This document shows positions 53,810-63,992 of a stretch of DNA of 64,000 bases, in pieces; position 1 is the stretch's first letter; every line of letters starts with the position of its first letter. The stretch spans positions 2,290,977 through 2,354,976 of the forward strand of contig JAFMOC010000030.1 of the NCBI GenBank assembly GCA_019802505.1, in the 5' to 3' direction. The stretch comes from Corydoras sp. C115. Lineage: Eukaryota; Chordata; Actinopteri; Siluriformes; Callichthyidae. The notes below the pieces were generated by a model, which had not been told where the DNA came from, searched no databases, and worked only from the letters and a program-made list of their open reading frames with translations. The translations under genes and the position numbers were made by a program.

Positions 53810-54391
53810 ATTCTCTAAATTGCCCCTCTAAAGTGTCTGTGTGTGAGTGTGTGCACAGCAATATGTTGGCGCCCTGTCCAGCGCCTGAAAGTCCCTCCTC
53901 CCCACCGGGTGTATCTGCCCAGTGCCTGAAACGTTCTCCCCTGGATGGGCATGGGGAACCCCCCCCCCCCCCCCGACCCTAACAGAGGATAAAGCTGAAG
54001 ATAATGGATGGATGATGTATATGTATCTCCAAATTGCCCCATATAGTGTGTGTCTGTGTGAGTGAGTGTGTGCCCAGTGATAGATTGGTGTCCTGTCCTG
54101 GGTGTATCTGCCCAGCGCCCGAAACGTTCTCCCCTGGATGGGCATGGGGAACCCCACCACGACACTAATAGAGGATAAAGCAGAAGATAATGGATGGATG
54201 ATGTATATGTATCTCCAAATTGCCCCATATAGAGTGTGTCTGTGTGGGTAAGTGTGTGCCCAGTGATAGATTGGTGTCCTGTCCTGGGTGTATCTGCCCA
54301 GCGCCCGAAACGTTCTCCCCTGGATGGGCATGGGGAACCCCCCCCCCGACCCTAATAGAGGATAAAGCTGAAGATAATGGATGGATGGCTT
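53810..54391 (+). repeat. Tandem array of three V-SINE 3' halves
   Basis: Units of about 186 bp; unit starts near 53810, 54014 and 54200. Junction 'gatgatgtatatgtatctcc' joins tail to 'aaattgccccatatag'. The same type of junction occurs at 57295. Confidence 0.9.
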
Positions 54392-55041
54392 ATAGAAAAC
54401 TCTAATATTATCATTTTGAGCTTAATTTTAGTTTAATCAGGTAAAATGGTTTAGAAAGTCTTTCCTTTGCTGCGTTTACGAGCTTCATGTGAGCAGATGG
54501 CAGAAACATTGTAGAACAAAACAGCAGGTTTGCATTTTGGATGTGTTTAACGCTGCGATGTGGCTGTAGCTCTGCTCACTGCTCTATTTTGCTGATATGA
54601 AGCTGCATAACAGCTCAGGAGTAAAGAGTGTGGCGTCACAGCTCCATCTGCACTGACAGCTTCCTCTGGCCTTTAACTCAGAGTGACAAACCATCTGCCA
54701 CACACTTCAAACTTTTCCTGTAACTGCCCCAGTATGTTTTTGCACATAAATTAATTACCATCCCTGTGGTTTTTTAAAAAATAAAGTCCATCTTGGTCGT
54801 ATCTGACAGTTGGATACTGTATGAGAGCATTTACAATGAACGCAGTCCATCACGATGTCTTTCCATCAGCATGTCATCGGGATGAGGGAGGAAACCGGAG
54901 TGCCCATTAGAAACCCACTCAGGCACAGGGAGGACATGCAGACGCCTTTGGACTAATTTGGTAAAATGTGTTTGTGGTGGAGTTCTTTAAGAGTTCTTTA
55001 GACTGTTTATTTAATTGGTTTAACTAACTAACTAACTAACA
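54392..55041. other. Intron with an old V-domain piece at 54864-54940
   Basis: 'agggaggaaaccggagtgcc' and 'cacagggaggacatgcagac' are a diverged, reverse V domain; the rest is unique-looking. Confidence 0.5.
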
Positions 55042-56421
55042 GGGCGGCACGGTGGCTTAGTGGTTTAGCACGTTCGCCTCTCAGCGCTAGGGATTCCCGG
55101 TTCGAATCCCCATCTGGGTGGAGTTTCCATGTTCTCCCCGTGTCCGCGTGGGTTTCTTCCGGGTTCTCTGGTTTCCTCCCACAGTCCAAAAACATGGATC
55201 AAGTCAATTGAATTCTCCAAATTGCCCCATATAGAGTGTGACTGTGTGAGTGAGTGTGTGACCAGTGATAGATTGGCGTCCTATCCTGGGTCTATCTGCC
55301 CAGCGCCCGAGACGTTCTCCCCTGGATGGGCATGGAGAAACCCCCCCCCGCAACACTAATAGAGGATAAAGCGGAAGATAATGGATGGATAACATTTACA
55401 CCAGAGTGCAGCACGGTGGCTTAGTGGTTTAGCACGTTCTCCTCTCAGCGCTAGGGATTCCCGGTTCGAATCCCCATCTGGGTGGAGTTTCCATGTTCTC
55501 CCCGTGTCCGCGTGGGTTTCCTCCAGGTTATCTGGTTTCCTCCCACAGTCCAAAAACATGGATCAAGTCAACTGAATTCTCCAAATTGCCCCATATAGAG
55601 TTTTTCTGTGTGAGTGAGTGTGTGCCCAGCGATGGATTGGCGTCCTGTCCTGGGTGTATCTGCCCAGCGCCCGAAACGTTCTCCCCTGGATGGGCATGGG
55701 GAACCCCACCGCGACCCTAATAGAGGATAAAGCGGAAGATAATGAATAAATGAATGAACTAACTAACATTTACATCACAGGGCGGCATGGTGGCTTAGTG
55801 TAGTGCAGTTTCCATGTTCTCCCCGTGTCCGTGTGGGTTTCCTCCGGGTTCTCCGGTTTCCTCCCGCAGTCCAAAAACATGGATCAAGTCAATTGAAATC
55901 TCCAAATTGCCCCATATAGAGTGTGTCTGTGTGAGTGAGTGTGTGTCCAGTGATAGATTGGCGCCCTGTCCTAGGTGTATCTGCCCAGCGACCAAAAAGT
56001 TCTTCCATGGCATGGGATGGGGAACCCCCCCGCGACCCTAATAGAGGATAAAGCGGAAGATAATGATGGATAACTAACATTTACACCAGAGTGCGGCATG
56101 GTGGCTTAGTGGTTAGCATGTTCTCCTCTCAGCACTAGGGATTCCCGGTTCGAATCCCAATCTGGGTGGAGTTTCCATGTTCTCCCCGTGTCCACGTGGG
56201 TTTCCTTTGGGTTCTCCGGTTTCCTCCCACAGTTCAAAAACATGGATCAAGGTCAATTGAATTCTCCAAATTGCCCCATATAGAGTGTGTCTGTGTGAGT
56301 GAGTGTGTGTGTGCCCAGTGATAGATTGGTGTCCTGTCCTGGGTGTATCTGCCCAGCACCCGAAACGTGCCCCCCGCCCCCCACGAGTAAAGGATAATGC
56401 GGAAGATAACGGCTGCATGGA
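55042..56421 (+). repeat. Four V-SINEs with a repeated flank
   Basis: 55042-55390, 55406-55756, 55781-56070 and 56091-56421. Each is followed by a version of 'taacatttacaccagagtgc' or 'aacatttacatcacag', so unit = SINE plus about 20 bp of original flank, duplicated in tandem. Confidence 0.92.
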
Positions 56422-56809
56422 TTTACATCAGACTTTAGAAGTCTGTTTCTTTGCATAAATGAGAGTGTACACAAACTTCTGGTCAATTCAAATACAATGA
56501 AATATTCATTTTTTGAAAAATAGATATTAAAAAAAGCAACATGCCATATGTTAAAATGTTCTAAATCAATAAAGCATGTTATGTTAGCGGAGCCAAATGC
56601 TCGTATAATAATGTATTAAAATGATGTTATAGTTTGGAAACATAAATAAATACATAACCGTAACCATGAATGTGTTCAGTATTAAACTCCCAACTCAGAA
56701 AACAAGATTTAACAATAATATCTTCTAATCTGGTTTTACAACCACAACATAGCAAAAGCACAAGCTCCAAAACATGAATTACTAAACGAAGGTTTGAAAT
56801 GTGTTGTAC
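56422..56809. other. Intron, no recognised feature
   Basis: AT-rich; directly follows the donor of the 56810 exon on the minus strand. Confidence 0.5.
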
Positions 56810-56886
56810 CTGTGGTAACTGTGGTGACTGTCGTCCAATCAACGTCCACTGATTGTTTCGGATTCTGTAGCCACTAACAACTTTAC
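56810..56886 (-). CDS. pam: PAM exon: PHM domain
   Basis: 77-bp exon, acceptor gtttttttccag, donor CACAG/gtacaa. Reads GKVVSGYRIRNNQWTLIGRQ then SPQLPQ, nearly identical to mammalian PHM. It starts in phase 1 after HTHHL and ends in phase 0. It is flanked by inverted V-SINE composites (52901-53297 and 57280-57640). Confidence 0.98.
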
Positions 56887-57149
56887 CTGGAAAAAAACCC
56901 ACACGTTACAAAAACGGGTCATTTATTAATCCACAAACCCGATCAGAACCACAGTGAGGGGGCAGAACGTGGAGGAAGTGGTGCAGACACACAGGGTATA
57001 TCTACACTGATGCTCTGTGCTACAGTAACGTTTTCGGTCCTCACAGGAGCTGCAGGATCACATGTGAGTTTGAATTCTGCAGTTTGAATACTGAAATCTA
57101 GTCCAGAGAACGTAGTCATCACAGTTTATTCTCATATCGGTTTTCATAC

Positions 57150-57276
57150 ATCCATTCTCTTCTGCTTTATCCTCTATTAGGGTCGCGGGGGGCCCGAAAC
57201 ATTCTCCCCTGGATGGGCATGGAGAACACCCCGGTCGACCCTAGTAGAGAAAAAATCAGAAGATGGATGGATGGAT
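57150..57276. repeat. Inverted V-SINE 3' pieces
   Basis: Minus tail piece 57150-57191 fused to plus piece 57192-57276 at the G/C run. Confidence 0.8.
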
Positions 57277-57279
57277 GTA

Positions 57280-57640
57280 TATCAATGGATGGATGATGTA
57301 TATGTATTTCCAAATTGCCCCATATAGTGTGTGTGTGTGTGAGTGAGTGTATGCCCAGTGATAGATTGGCGTCCTGTTCTGAGTGTATCTGCCCAGCGCC
57401 CGAAACGTTTTCCCCTAGATGGGCATGGAGAACCCCCCCCCACTTCCACGATCCTAGTAGAGGATAAAGCAGATGGTAATGAATGGATATTTGTATTTGG
57501 ACTGTGGGAAGAAACCAGGAGTAAACCCACACAGACACAGGGAGAACATGGAAACTCCACCCAGGTTGGGGATATGAACCTGCGTCCCCAGCGCTGAGAG
57601 AACATGCTAACCACTAAGACATCGTGCCTCTCACACTTCA
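57280..57640. repeat. Composite of V-SINE pieces, inverted partner of 52901-53297
   Basis: Plus 3' half 57299-57490, then minus head/V-domain piece 57493-57635. Confidence 0.85.
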
Positions 57641-57962
57641 TTCATTCATTCATTCATTCATTCATTATCTTTTTATCATTATCTATTAGGGTTGCGGGGG
57701 GGTTCCACATGCCCATCCAGGGGAGAACGTTTCGGGTGCTGGGCAGATACACCCAGGACAGGACGCCAATCTACCGCTGAACACACACTCACTCACACAG
57801 ACACACTCTATATGGGGCAATTTGGAGAATTCAATTGACTTGATCCATGTTTTTGGACTGTGGGAGGAAATCGGAGAACCCGGAGGAAACCCACACGGAC
57901 ACGGGGAGAACATGGAAACTCCACCCAGATGGGGATTAGAACCTGAAATCCCTAGCAACGGA
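57638..57962 (-). repeat. V-SINE, head truncated
   Basis: Long (ATTC)n tail; stops at 'aatccctagcaacggagg'. Confidence 0.9.
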
Positions 57963-58011
57963 GGAGCAAAGTGAACCCACAGCCTCTGTTCTGATATAAA
58001 TATTTCAATCA

Positions 58012-58828
58012 TAGAAATACTTTTAAAGATAAATCAGAGGGACGCTCTGGTGCTGCTCCGAGACCATTCATTAATTCATCCATTATCTTCTGCTTTATCC
58101 TCTATTAGGGTCCGGGGGGGGGGGGGGGGTGTTCCCCATGTCCATCCAGGGGAGAACGTTTCGGGCGCTGGGCAGATACACCCAGGACAGGACACCAATC
58201 CATCACTGGGCACACACTCACTCACACAGACACACTCTATATGGGGCAATTTGGAGAATTCAATCGACTTGATCCATGTTTTTGGACTGTGGGAGGAAAC
58301 CGGAGAACCCGAAGGAAACCGACGAGGACACGGGGAGAACATGGAAACTCCACCCAGATGGGGATTCGAACCGGGAACCCCTAGTGCTGAGAGGAGAACA
58401 TGCTAACCACTAAACCACCATGCCGCCCTAAAAGAAATACTTTTAAAGATAAATCAGAGGGACGCTGTGGTGCTGCTCCGAGACCATTCATTAATTCATC
58501 CATTATCTTCCGCTTTATCCTCTATTAGGGTCGCGGGGGGTTCTCCAAACCCATCCAGGGGAGAATGTTTCGGGCACTGGGCAGATACACCCAGGACAGG
58601 ACGCCAATCTATCGCTGGACATACACTCACACACACAGACACACTCTATATGGGGCAATTTGGAGAATTCAATCGACTTGATCAATGTTTTTGGACTGTG
58701 GGAGGAAACCGGAGAACCCGAAGGAAACCGACGAGGACACGGGGAGAACATGGAAACTCCACCCAGATTGGGATTCGAACCGGGAATCCCTAGTGCTGAG
58801 AGGAGAACATGCTAACCACTAAACCACT
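58012..58828 (-). repeat. Tandem duplication of V-SINE plus 55-bp flank
   Basis: The flank 'aaatacttttaaagataaat...ggtgctgctccgagacc' precedes both V-SINE 58067-58428 and V-SINE 58487-58828. Both SINEs share 'gaaggaaaccgacgagg'. Confidence 0.93.
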
Positions 58829-58902
58829 ACTTTCCTATTTCATTCTGCATTACAGTCATTATGACTCTATAATATTATGACATTGTGAATAATCAAACTT
58901 AC

Positions 58903-58983
58903 CGAGGTGGTGCGTGTGAGTCCTGAAGGCAAATGGATACATGGGGAACGATGAGTAGGGGCAAGCGATGTCTGCATTAGTTA
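58903..58983 (-). CDS. pam: PAM exon: PHM domain with copper-binding histidines
   Basis: 81-bp exon, acceptor ctttttacag, donor CCTCG/gtaagt. Reads (V)TNADIACPYSSFPMYPFAFR then THTHHLG. HTHH holds the two histidines of the CuM site (rat His242 and His244), and the Cys of DIAC matches Cys227. Mammals have YRVHTHH; here FRTHTHH. Phase 1 in, phase 1 out. Confidence 0.98.
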
Positions 58984-59147
58984 CTGTAAAAAGAAATGAA
59001 CATTAAAACATTCATCAGATCTCATCAGAGTAGAAATACAAAGCCGTGGGTTTTAATCTGCTTCTGAGCAAACGTCCAGTTCAGTCCAGTTCAGTTTTAA
59101 TTACAGCTGCATCTACAAACAGCTTCATAACCTCCACTGAGAAATCA

Positions 59148-59420
59148 CCTCATCTCATTATCCTCCACTTTATCCTCCAACAGGGAATAGGGTTGCATTG
59201 TTTAGGGTTGCACTGAGAACGTTTCGGGCGCTGGGCAGATACACCCAGGACAGGGTGCCTATGCATCACTGGGCACACACTCACTCACACAGGCAAATAC
59301 TCCCTACATAGGGGCAATTTAGAGCAGCCTATTTACCTTGAATCCATGTATTTGGAATGTGGGTGGACACTGGAGAACATGAAAAGTCCACCCAAATCAG
59401 CATTCGAACCTGGATCGCCA
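59148..59420 (-). repeat. Old, diverged V-SINE
   Basis: 'gcaatttagagcagcctatt' and 'gaacgtttcgggcgctgggc' in order; mismatches throughout. Confidence 0.8.
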
Positions 59421-59427
59421 TCCATGC

Positions 59428-59540
59428 TACAGTGGACTCCAGTGAACCTCTAACCTTTAAATTAATTGCCCCACACTTTAACCACCGAGCTACCAAATAT
59501 AGTAAATTTACTCAAAAAGTTTTTATTGATTTGTATTGAA
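59428..59540 (-). repeat. Segment shared with 53310-53430
   Basis: See partner entry. Both are followed by a minus V-SINE, so the pair segment-plus-SINE was duplicated. Confidence 0.75.
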
Positions 59541-59894
59541 ATTCATCCATTCATTCATTCATTATCTTCAACTTCATCCTCTATTAGGGTCACAGGGGGG
59601 TTCCCCATGCCCATCCAGGGGAGAACGTTTCGGGCACTGGGCAGATGCACCCAGGACAGGGCGCCAATCTATCGCTGGGCACACACTCACTCAGACAGAC
59701 ACACTCTATATGGGGCAATTTGGAGAATTCAATTGACTTGATCCATGTTTTTGGACAGTGGGAGGAAACCGGAGAACCCGCAGGAAACCCACGCAGACAC
59801 GGGGAGAACATGGAGACTCCACCCAGATTGGGATTCGAACCGGGAATCCCTAGCGCTGAGAGGAGAACATGCTAAACACTAAGCCACCATGCTG
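59541..59894 (-). repeat. V-SINE
   Basis: Full length with ATTC tail. Confidence 0.93.
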
Positions 59895-59945
59895 CTTCTA
59901 ATTAATTATTAATTAATTAATCATTTTTTTAAATTGGGTCCCACC

Positions 59946-60038
59946 CCGGCGGCACGGTGGTTTAGTGGTTAGCATGTTCTCCCCTCCCCCCCCCCCGCGA
60001 CCCTAGTAGAGGATAAAGTGGAAGATAATGGATGGATG
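59946..60038 (+). repeat. Minimal V-SINE: head plus tail only
   Basis: Head up to 'gttctcccc', a C run, then 'gcgaccctagtagaggataa' and tail. V domain and body are deleted. Confidence 0.85.
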
Positions 60039-60266
60039 TGTCCCACCCCTAATATATACACAATTTAAAATCTAGTTAAGTATCTAAAAACGGTCCAAAG
60101 AAGGTTAATTAAGCGTTAAATGCTTAGGCTAAGACAAATCACTGATGGACCCGGGTTCGATTTCCAGCTGCAGCTGGGAAAACTACATGTACTCAGGTTT
60201 CCTCAGCATTTCAAAGCCATGCTGATGAGGAAAATAAAGATACTAAATTGTCAATAGTGAAATTAT

Positions 60267-60986
60267 CCATTAATTCGTTCATCCATTATCTTCTGCTTTA
60301 TCCTCTATTAGGGTCACGGAGGGGGGGGGGGGTCCCCATGCCCATCCAGGGGAGAACGTTTCGGGCGCTGGGCAGATACACCCAGGACAGGACGCCAATC
60401 TATCACTGGACACACACTCACTCACACAGACACACTCTATATGGGGCAATTCGGAGAATTCAATTGACTTGATCCATGTTTTTGGACAGTGGGAGGAAAC
60501 CGGAGAACCCTGAGGAAACCCACGCGGACACGGGGAGAACATGGAAACTCCACCCAGATGGGGATTCGAACCGGGAATCTCTAGTGCTGAGAGGAGAACA
60601 TTCATTCATTCATTATCACCCGCTTTATCCTCTATTAGGGTCGCGGTGGGGTTCTCCATGTCCATCCAGGGGAGAACATCTCGGGCGCTGGGCAGATACA
60701 CCCAGGACAGGGCGCCAATCCATCGCTGGACACACACTCACACACACACACACACTCTATATGGGGCAATTTGGAGAATTCAGTTGACTTGATCCATGTT
60801 TTTGGACTGTGGGAGGAAACCGGAGAACCCGGAGGAAACCCACGCGGACACGGGGAGAACATGGAAACTCCACCCAGATGGGGATTCGAACCGGGAATCC
60901 CCAGCGCTGAGAGGAGAACGTGCTAACCACTAGCCACCGTGATGCCGGGAGGAGAACATGCTAACCACTAAACCACCGTGCCGCCT
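60267..60986 (-). repeat. V-SINE nested inside another V-SINE
   Basis: The host copy runs 60267-60602 up to 'gaggagaacat', is interrupted by a full V-SINE (60601-60946), and resumes at 60947-60986 with 'ggaggagaacatgctaacca' through its head. The repeated 'ggagaacat' is the target duplication. Confidence 0.93.
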
Positions 60987-61084
60987 GAAATAATCCAAAT
61001 GAATTAAATTCTGTGTTTAAAGGGCAGATGGTTCTAAATCTAAATGTTCTACACATGTCCCGTCTTACGATGTCAGACACTTAC

Positions 61085-61152
61085 CCGTCTTTCCAGGAGA
61101 GATGACCGTGTCCATGGACATCATGAGATACATGCCAGCTATAAAGGGCTGT
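61085..61152 (-). CDS. pam: PAM exon: PHM domain
   Basis: 68-bp exon, acceptor ttttgaatgcag, donor ACGG/gtaagt. Reads (P)QPFIAGMYLMMSMDTVISPG then KT. AGMYLMMS.DTVIPAG is a PHM signature in mammals. Phase 2 in, phase 1 out, fitting both neighbours. Confidence 0.97.
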
Positions 61153-61630
61153 CTGCATTCAAAACAAAGAACAGGAGCCATGTTAACGACAGTCCTTAAT
61201 ATTGAAAATGAAAAATTCCGTTTCATAAATAGCATCATGGATTTACATTCAACAGACATAATCCCAAAAATCATTTTGCAACTTTTCAGAGCTGGCTGCA
61301 AATGGATTTCAGCTCTAATTCGTCTGGCATCCCACAGGTTTGTTAAGCTGCGATTAGAGAGTGTGTGTGATGTGACAGGTGTGCAGACGCTCCACAGGTG
61401 CGCTGCTGATTATTCCACTGCAAACGCTTCTATAAAAAGATTAACCTTTAGAGAAGTCAATAACGGTGATGATAAGCCGCCGCCGCATCAAGAGAATCAA
61501 ACGCAGCGCAAATGATCTCCAGAAATCATCCGTCACCATCATTCACCCCCCCCCCCCCCCCCGAGATCAATAAACCATTTCAATGGCATGATTCTTGTAA
61601 CCTACTACTTACAAAAATTGGTACCATGAA

Positions 61631-61631
<1 letters not shown>
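61153..61631. other. Intron; C run at 61547-61562
   Basis: Repeat-poor. The plus-strand open frame here (61102-61515) is antisense to the exon and has no recognised similarity. Confidence 0.5.

Positions 61632-61700
<69 letters not shown>
61632..61700. repeat. (AC)n(AT)n microsatellite
   Basis: Pure dinucleotide repeat directly before a V-SINE. Confidence 0.9.
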
Positions 61701-61863
61701 GGGCGGCACGGTGGTTTAGTGGTTAATGTTCAAATCCCCATCTGGGTGGAGTTTCCATGTTCTCCCCGTGTCCGCGTGGGTTTCTTCCGGGTTCTCCGGT
61801 TTCCTCCCACAGTCCAAAAACATGGATCAAGTCAATTGAGTTCTCCAAATTGCCCCATATAGA

Positions 61864-61910
<47 letters not shown>

Positions 61911-62812
61911 TGAGTGTGCGTCCAGTGATAGATTGGCGTCCTGTCCTGTGTGTATCTGCCCAGTGCCCGAGATGTTCTCCCCTGGATGGGCATGGGGAAC
62001 CCCCTGCGACCCTAATAGAGACCCTAATATATATATATATATAGGGGCATCTTAGTGGTTAGCATGTTCTCCTCTCAGCACTGGGGAATCCCGGTTCAAA
62101 TCCCAATCTGTGGAGTTTCCATGTTCTCCCCGTGTCCTCGTGGTTTCCTCCGGGTTCTCCGGTTTTCCTCCCACAGTCCAAAAAAACATGGATCAAGTCA
62201 ATTGAATTCTCCTAAATTGCCCCATATTAGAGTGTGTCTGTGTGAGTGAGTTGTGCCCAGCGATAGATTGGCACCCTGACCTGGGTGTATCTGCCCAGCC
62301 GCCCGAGATGTTCTCACCCTGGATGGGCATGGGGAACCCCCCCGCAAACCCTAATAGAGGACCCTAATATACATATATATATATATATATAATATATATA
62401 TATAATATTATATAGATATTATATAGTCTATATATATATATATAGGGGCATCTTAGTGGTTAGCATGTTCTCCTCTCAGCACTGGGGTTTCCCGGTTCGA
62501 ATCCCAATCTGGGTGGAGTTTCCATGTTCTCCCTGTGGCACACACTCACTCACACTGACAATACTTTCTACATGGGGGCAATTTAGATAGGGGCAATTTC
62601 AGTTTCTTCCCACAGTCTATAAACATGGATTCAAGGTAAATTGAATTTTCTTAATTGTCACATATAGAGTGTGTATGTGTGTGTGTGTTCCCAGCGCTCT
62701 GTTCTGGGTCTCCCAGCGCCCGAGACGTTCTCTCCTGGATGGGCTTGGGGAACCCCCCCCCATCCCCACGACCCTAGTAGAGAATAAAGCAGAAGATAAT
62801 GGATGGGTGGAT
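61701..62812 (+). repeat. Three V-SINEs with (AT)n junctions
   Basis: 61701-62027 has (TG)n expanded to about 44 bp. 62043-62367 and 62442-62812 both start 'aggggcatcttagtggttag'. Copies 1 and 2 end at 'gaccctaatat' fused to (AT)n, so the AT-linked unit was duplicated. The third is a mosaic with older V-SINE pieces. The second has many single-base insertions. Confidence 0.88.
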
Positions 62813-62879
62813 GAATGTCTCCATTAGTTACATGAAGATTAAAGACAAAAACCCTCCAAGAAGCCATTAATTCCTGGTA

Positions 62880-63345
62880 AATGAAGGTTTACACTGTTTG
62901 CAGGACACGTTCTCGCAGGCTGAGGGGGAGCTGGTTAAAGACAGTGTGGACCTGTGAACTGCCCGGTTCTCTGCCAGACTCTCCTCTATTACAGATCAAT
63001 TCTGCACTTCATCCTCACCTCTGGACTACACTCTCCATTACTCATTACACTCAACCTCAAGTATTTCAACTCGTCCACTTTCTTTACCTCACCCCCCCCT
63101 CACAAATCAACCGCCCCTCATCCTCCCTCCATTCATGCCTGCTTATCTGCTTATCTGCATCCGCCTTCTCTCTAAAGCACATCTACATCTCCCCATGCTC
63201 TCATCGACCTGCTCCCCACTTCCACCAAAGATCACAATGTCCTCTATAAACCTCATGTTCCACAAAGACTCCTGCAGAACCTCGTCCATCAGCCTGTCCA
63301 TAACCAGCACAAACAACAAAGGACTCGAGCTGCCCCCTCTGCATA
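62880..63345 (-). mobile_element. Non-LTR retrotransposon reverse transcriptase remnant
   Basis: The minus-strand frame from about 63342 reads GSSSPLLFVLVMDRLMDEVL, then RFIEDIVIFGGSGEQ and CALERRRMQISR, then stop. This is the RT region around the FADD catalytic box (typical SPFLFVLVMDRLTDEV..FADDIVI), with the box degraded to FIED. Probably the same LINE family as 4960-5279. Confidence 0.75.
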
Positions 63346-63376
63346 TTTGATTACACAGTTTTTACACCCAGACGTG

Positions 63377-63452
63377 TGTGTGTCCACTGATAGATTGTTC
63401 TGGGTGTATCTGGACAGCAACCGAAACGTTCCCCCCTGGATGAGCATGGGGT
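63377..63452 (+). repeat. V-SINE body fragment
   Basis: 'tgtccactgatagattg' to 'ggatgagcatggggtca'. Confidence 0.75.
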
Positions 63453-63465
63453 CAGAATACGGGGT

Positions 63466-63600
63466 TAACCATGATACAGCACCCTTGGAGCAATAACAGT
63501 AGAGGGCCGTGCTCTACAGCCCCACTGGTAGCAATAGTGCACTCCGATTTGAACCTCCAAATTAATTGCCCCACACCTTAACCACTGAACCACTGAAAGT
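63466..63600 (-). repeat. SINE family 2, diverged
   Basis: 'cacccttggagcaataacag', 'ttgaacctccaaattaattg' and 'ccttaaccactgaaccactg' in the order of 25581-25790 and of the 53310 segment. Confidence 0.55.
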
Positions 63601-63943
63601 GTAGTACTTTGTGTAAAATAAATTTGCATTCTGAACCCTGGAGAACCCCCGCTGTCTTCCACACACCCACACAAACACTGGGATGTATTCCACTAAGAAA
63701 ATATGCTCTGAAACATCTAAGCAGCCCAAAACGAACCGTTTCCCCCAGAGTTCAATTACAGCACATAGTTAACTTTCAGCCGAAAAACCTAATTATTGCC
63801 ACCAAGATTTGCACCAAAGCTTGTAATTAATCCACCGCACTGCATCCAAATGAATCCCATTCAGAAAACAGAAAGGTTTCTGAATCTGGAGAGAATTCAG
63901 ACTTAAACAGAACAAGAAGAAGCAACGGAGGAGAAAGACTCAC

Positions 63944-63992
63944 GGGTTGGTCGTCATCCGTAAAGTTAGTCCTGAGCAGTCTTTATGGTGAT
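63944..63992 (-). CDS. pam: PAM exon: PHM domain, first exon in window
   Basis: 49-bp exon at the right edge, acceptor tatttcag (63993-64000 on the plus strand), donor AACCC/gtgagt. Reads (D/N)HHKDCSGLTLRMTTN(P), matching mammalian NNKDCSGVSLHLTRLP. The Cys is the rat Cys186 equivalent, partner of Cys47 far upstream. It ends in phase 2 and joins the 61085 exon to give the TNPQPFIAGMY reading. All earlier exons are outside the window. Confidence 0.95.

Noticed and set aside
2629..62500. tRNA genes suggested by A-box and B-box motifs at each V-SINE head
   Set aside because: The heads lack a foldable tRNA cloverleaf with acceptor stem and occur as part of the SINE; they are derived pol III promoters, not tRNA genes.
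2309..63830. Dozens of open frames with recurring peptides such as 'FRALGRYTQDR', 'PCSPRVRVGFLRVLRFPPTVQ' and 'ECVCVSECVPSDRLA'
   Set aside because: They are all translations of the V-SINE in different frames and orientations; the peptide repeats track the SINE, not a protein family.
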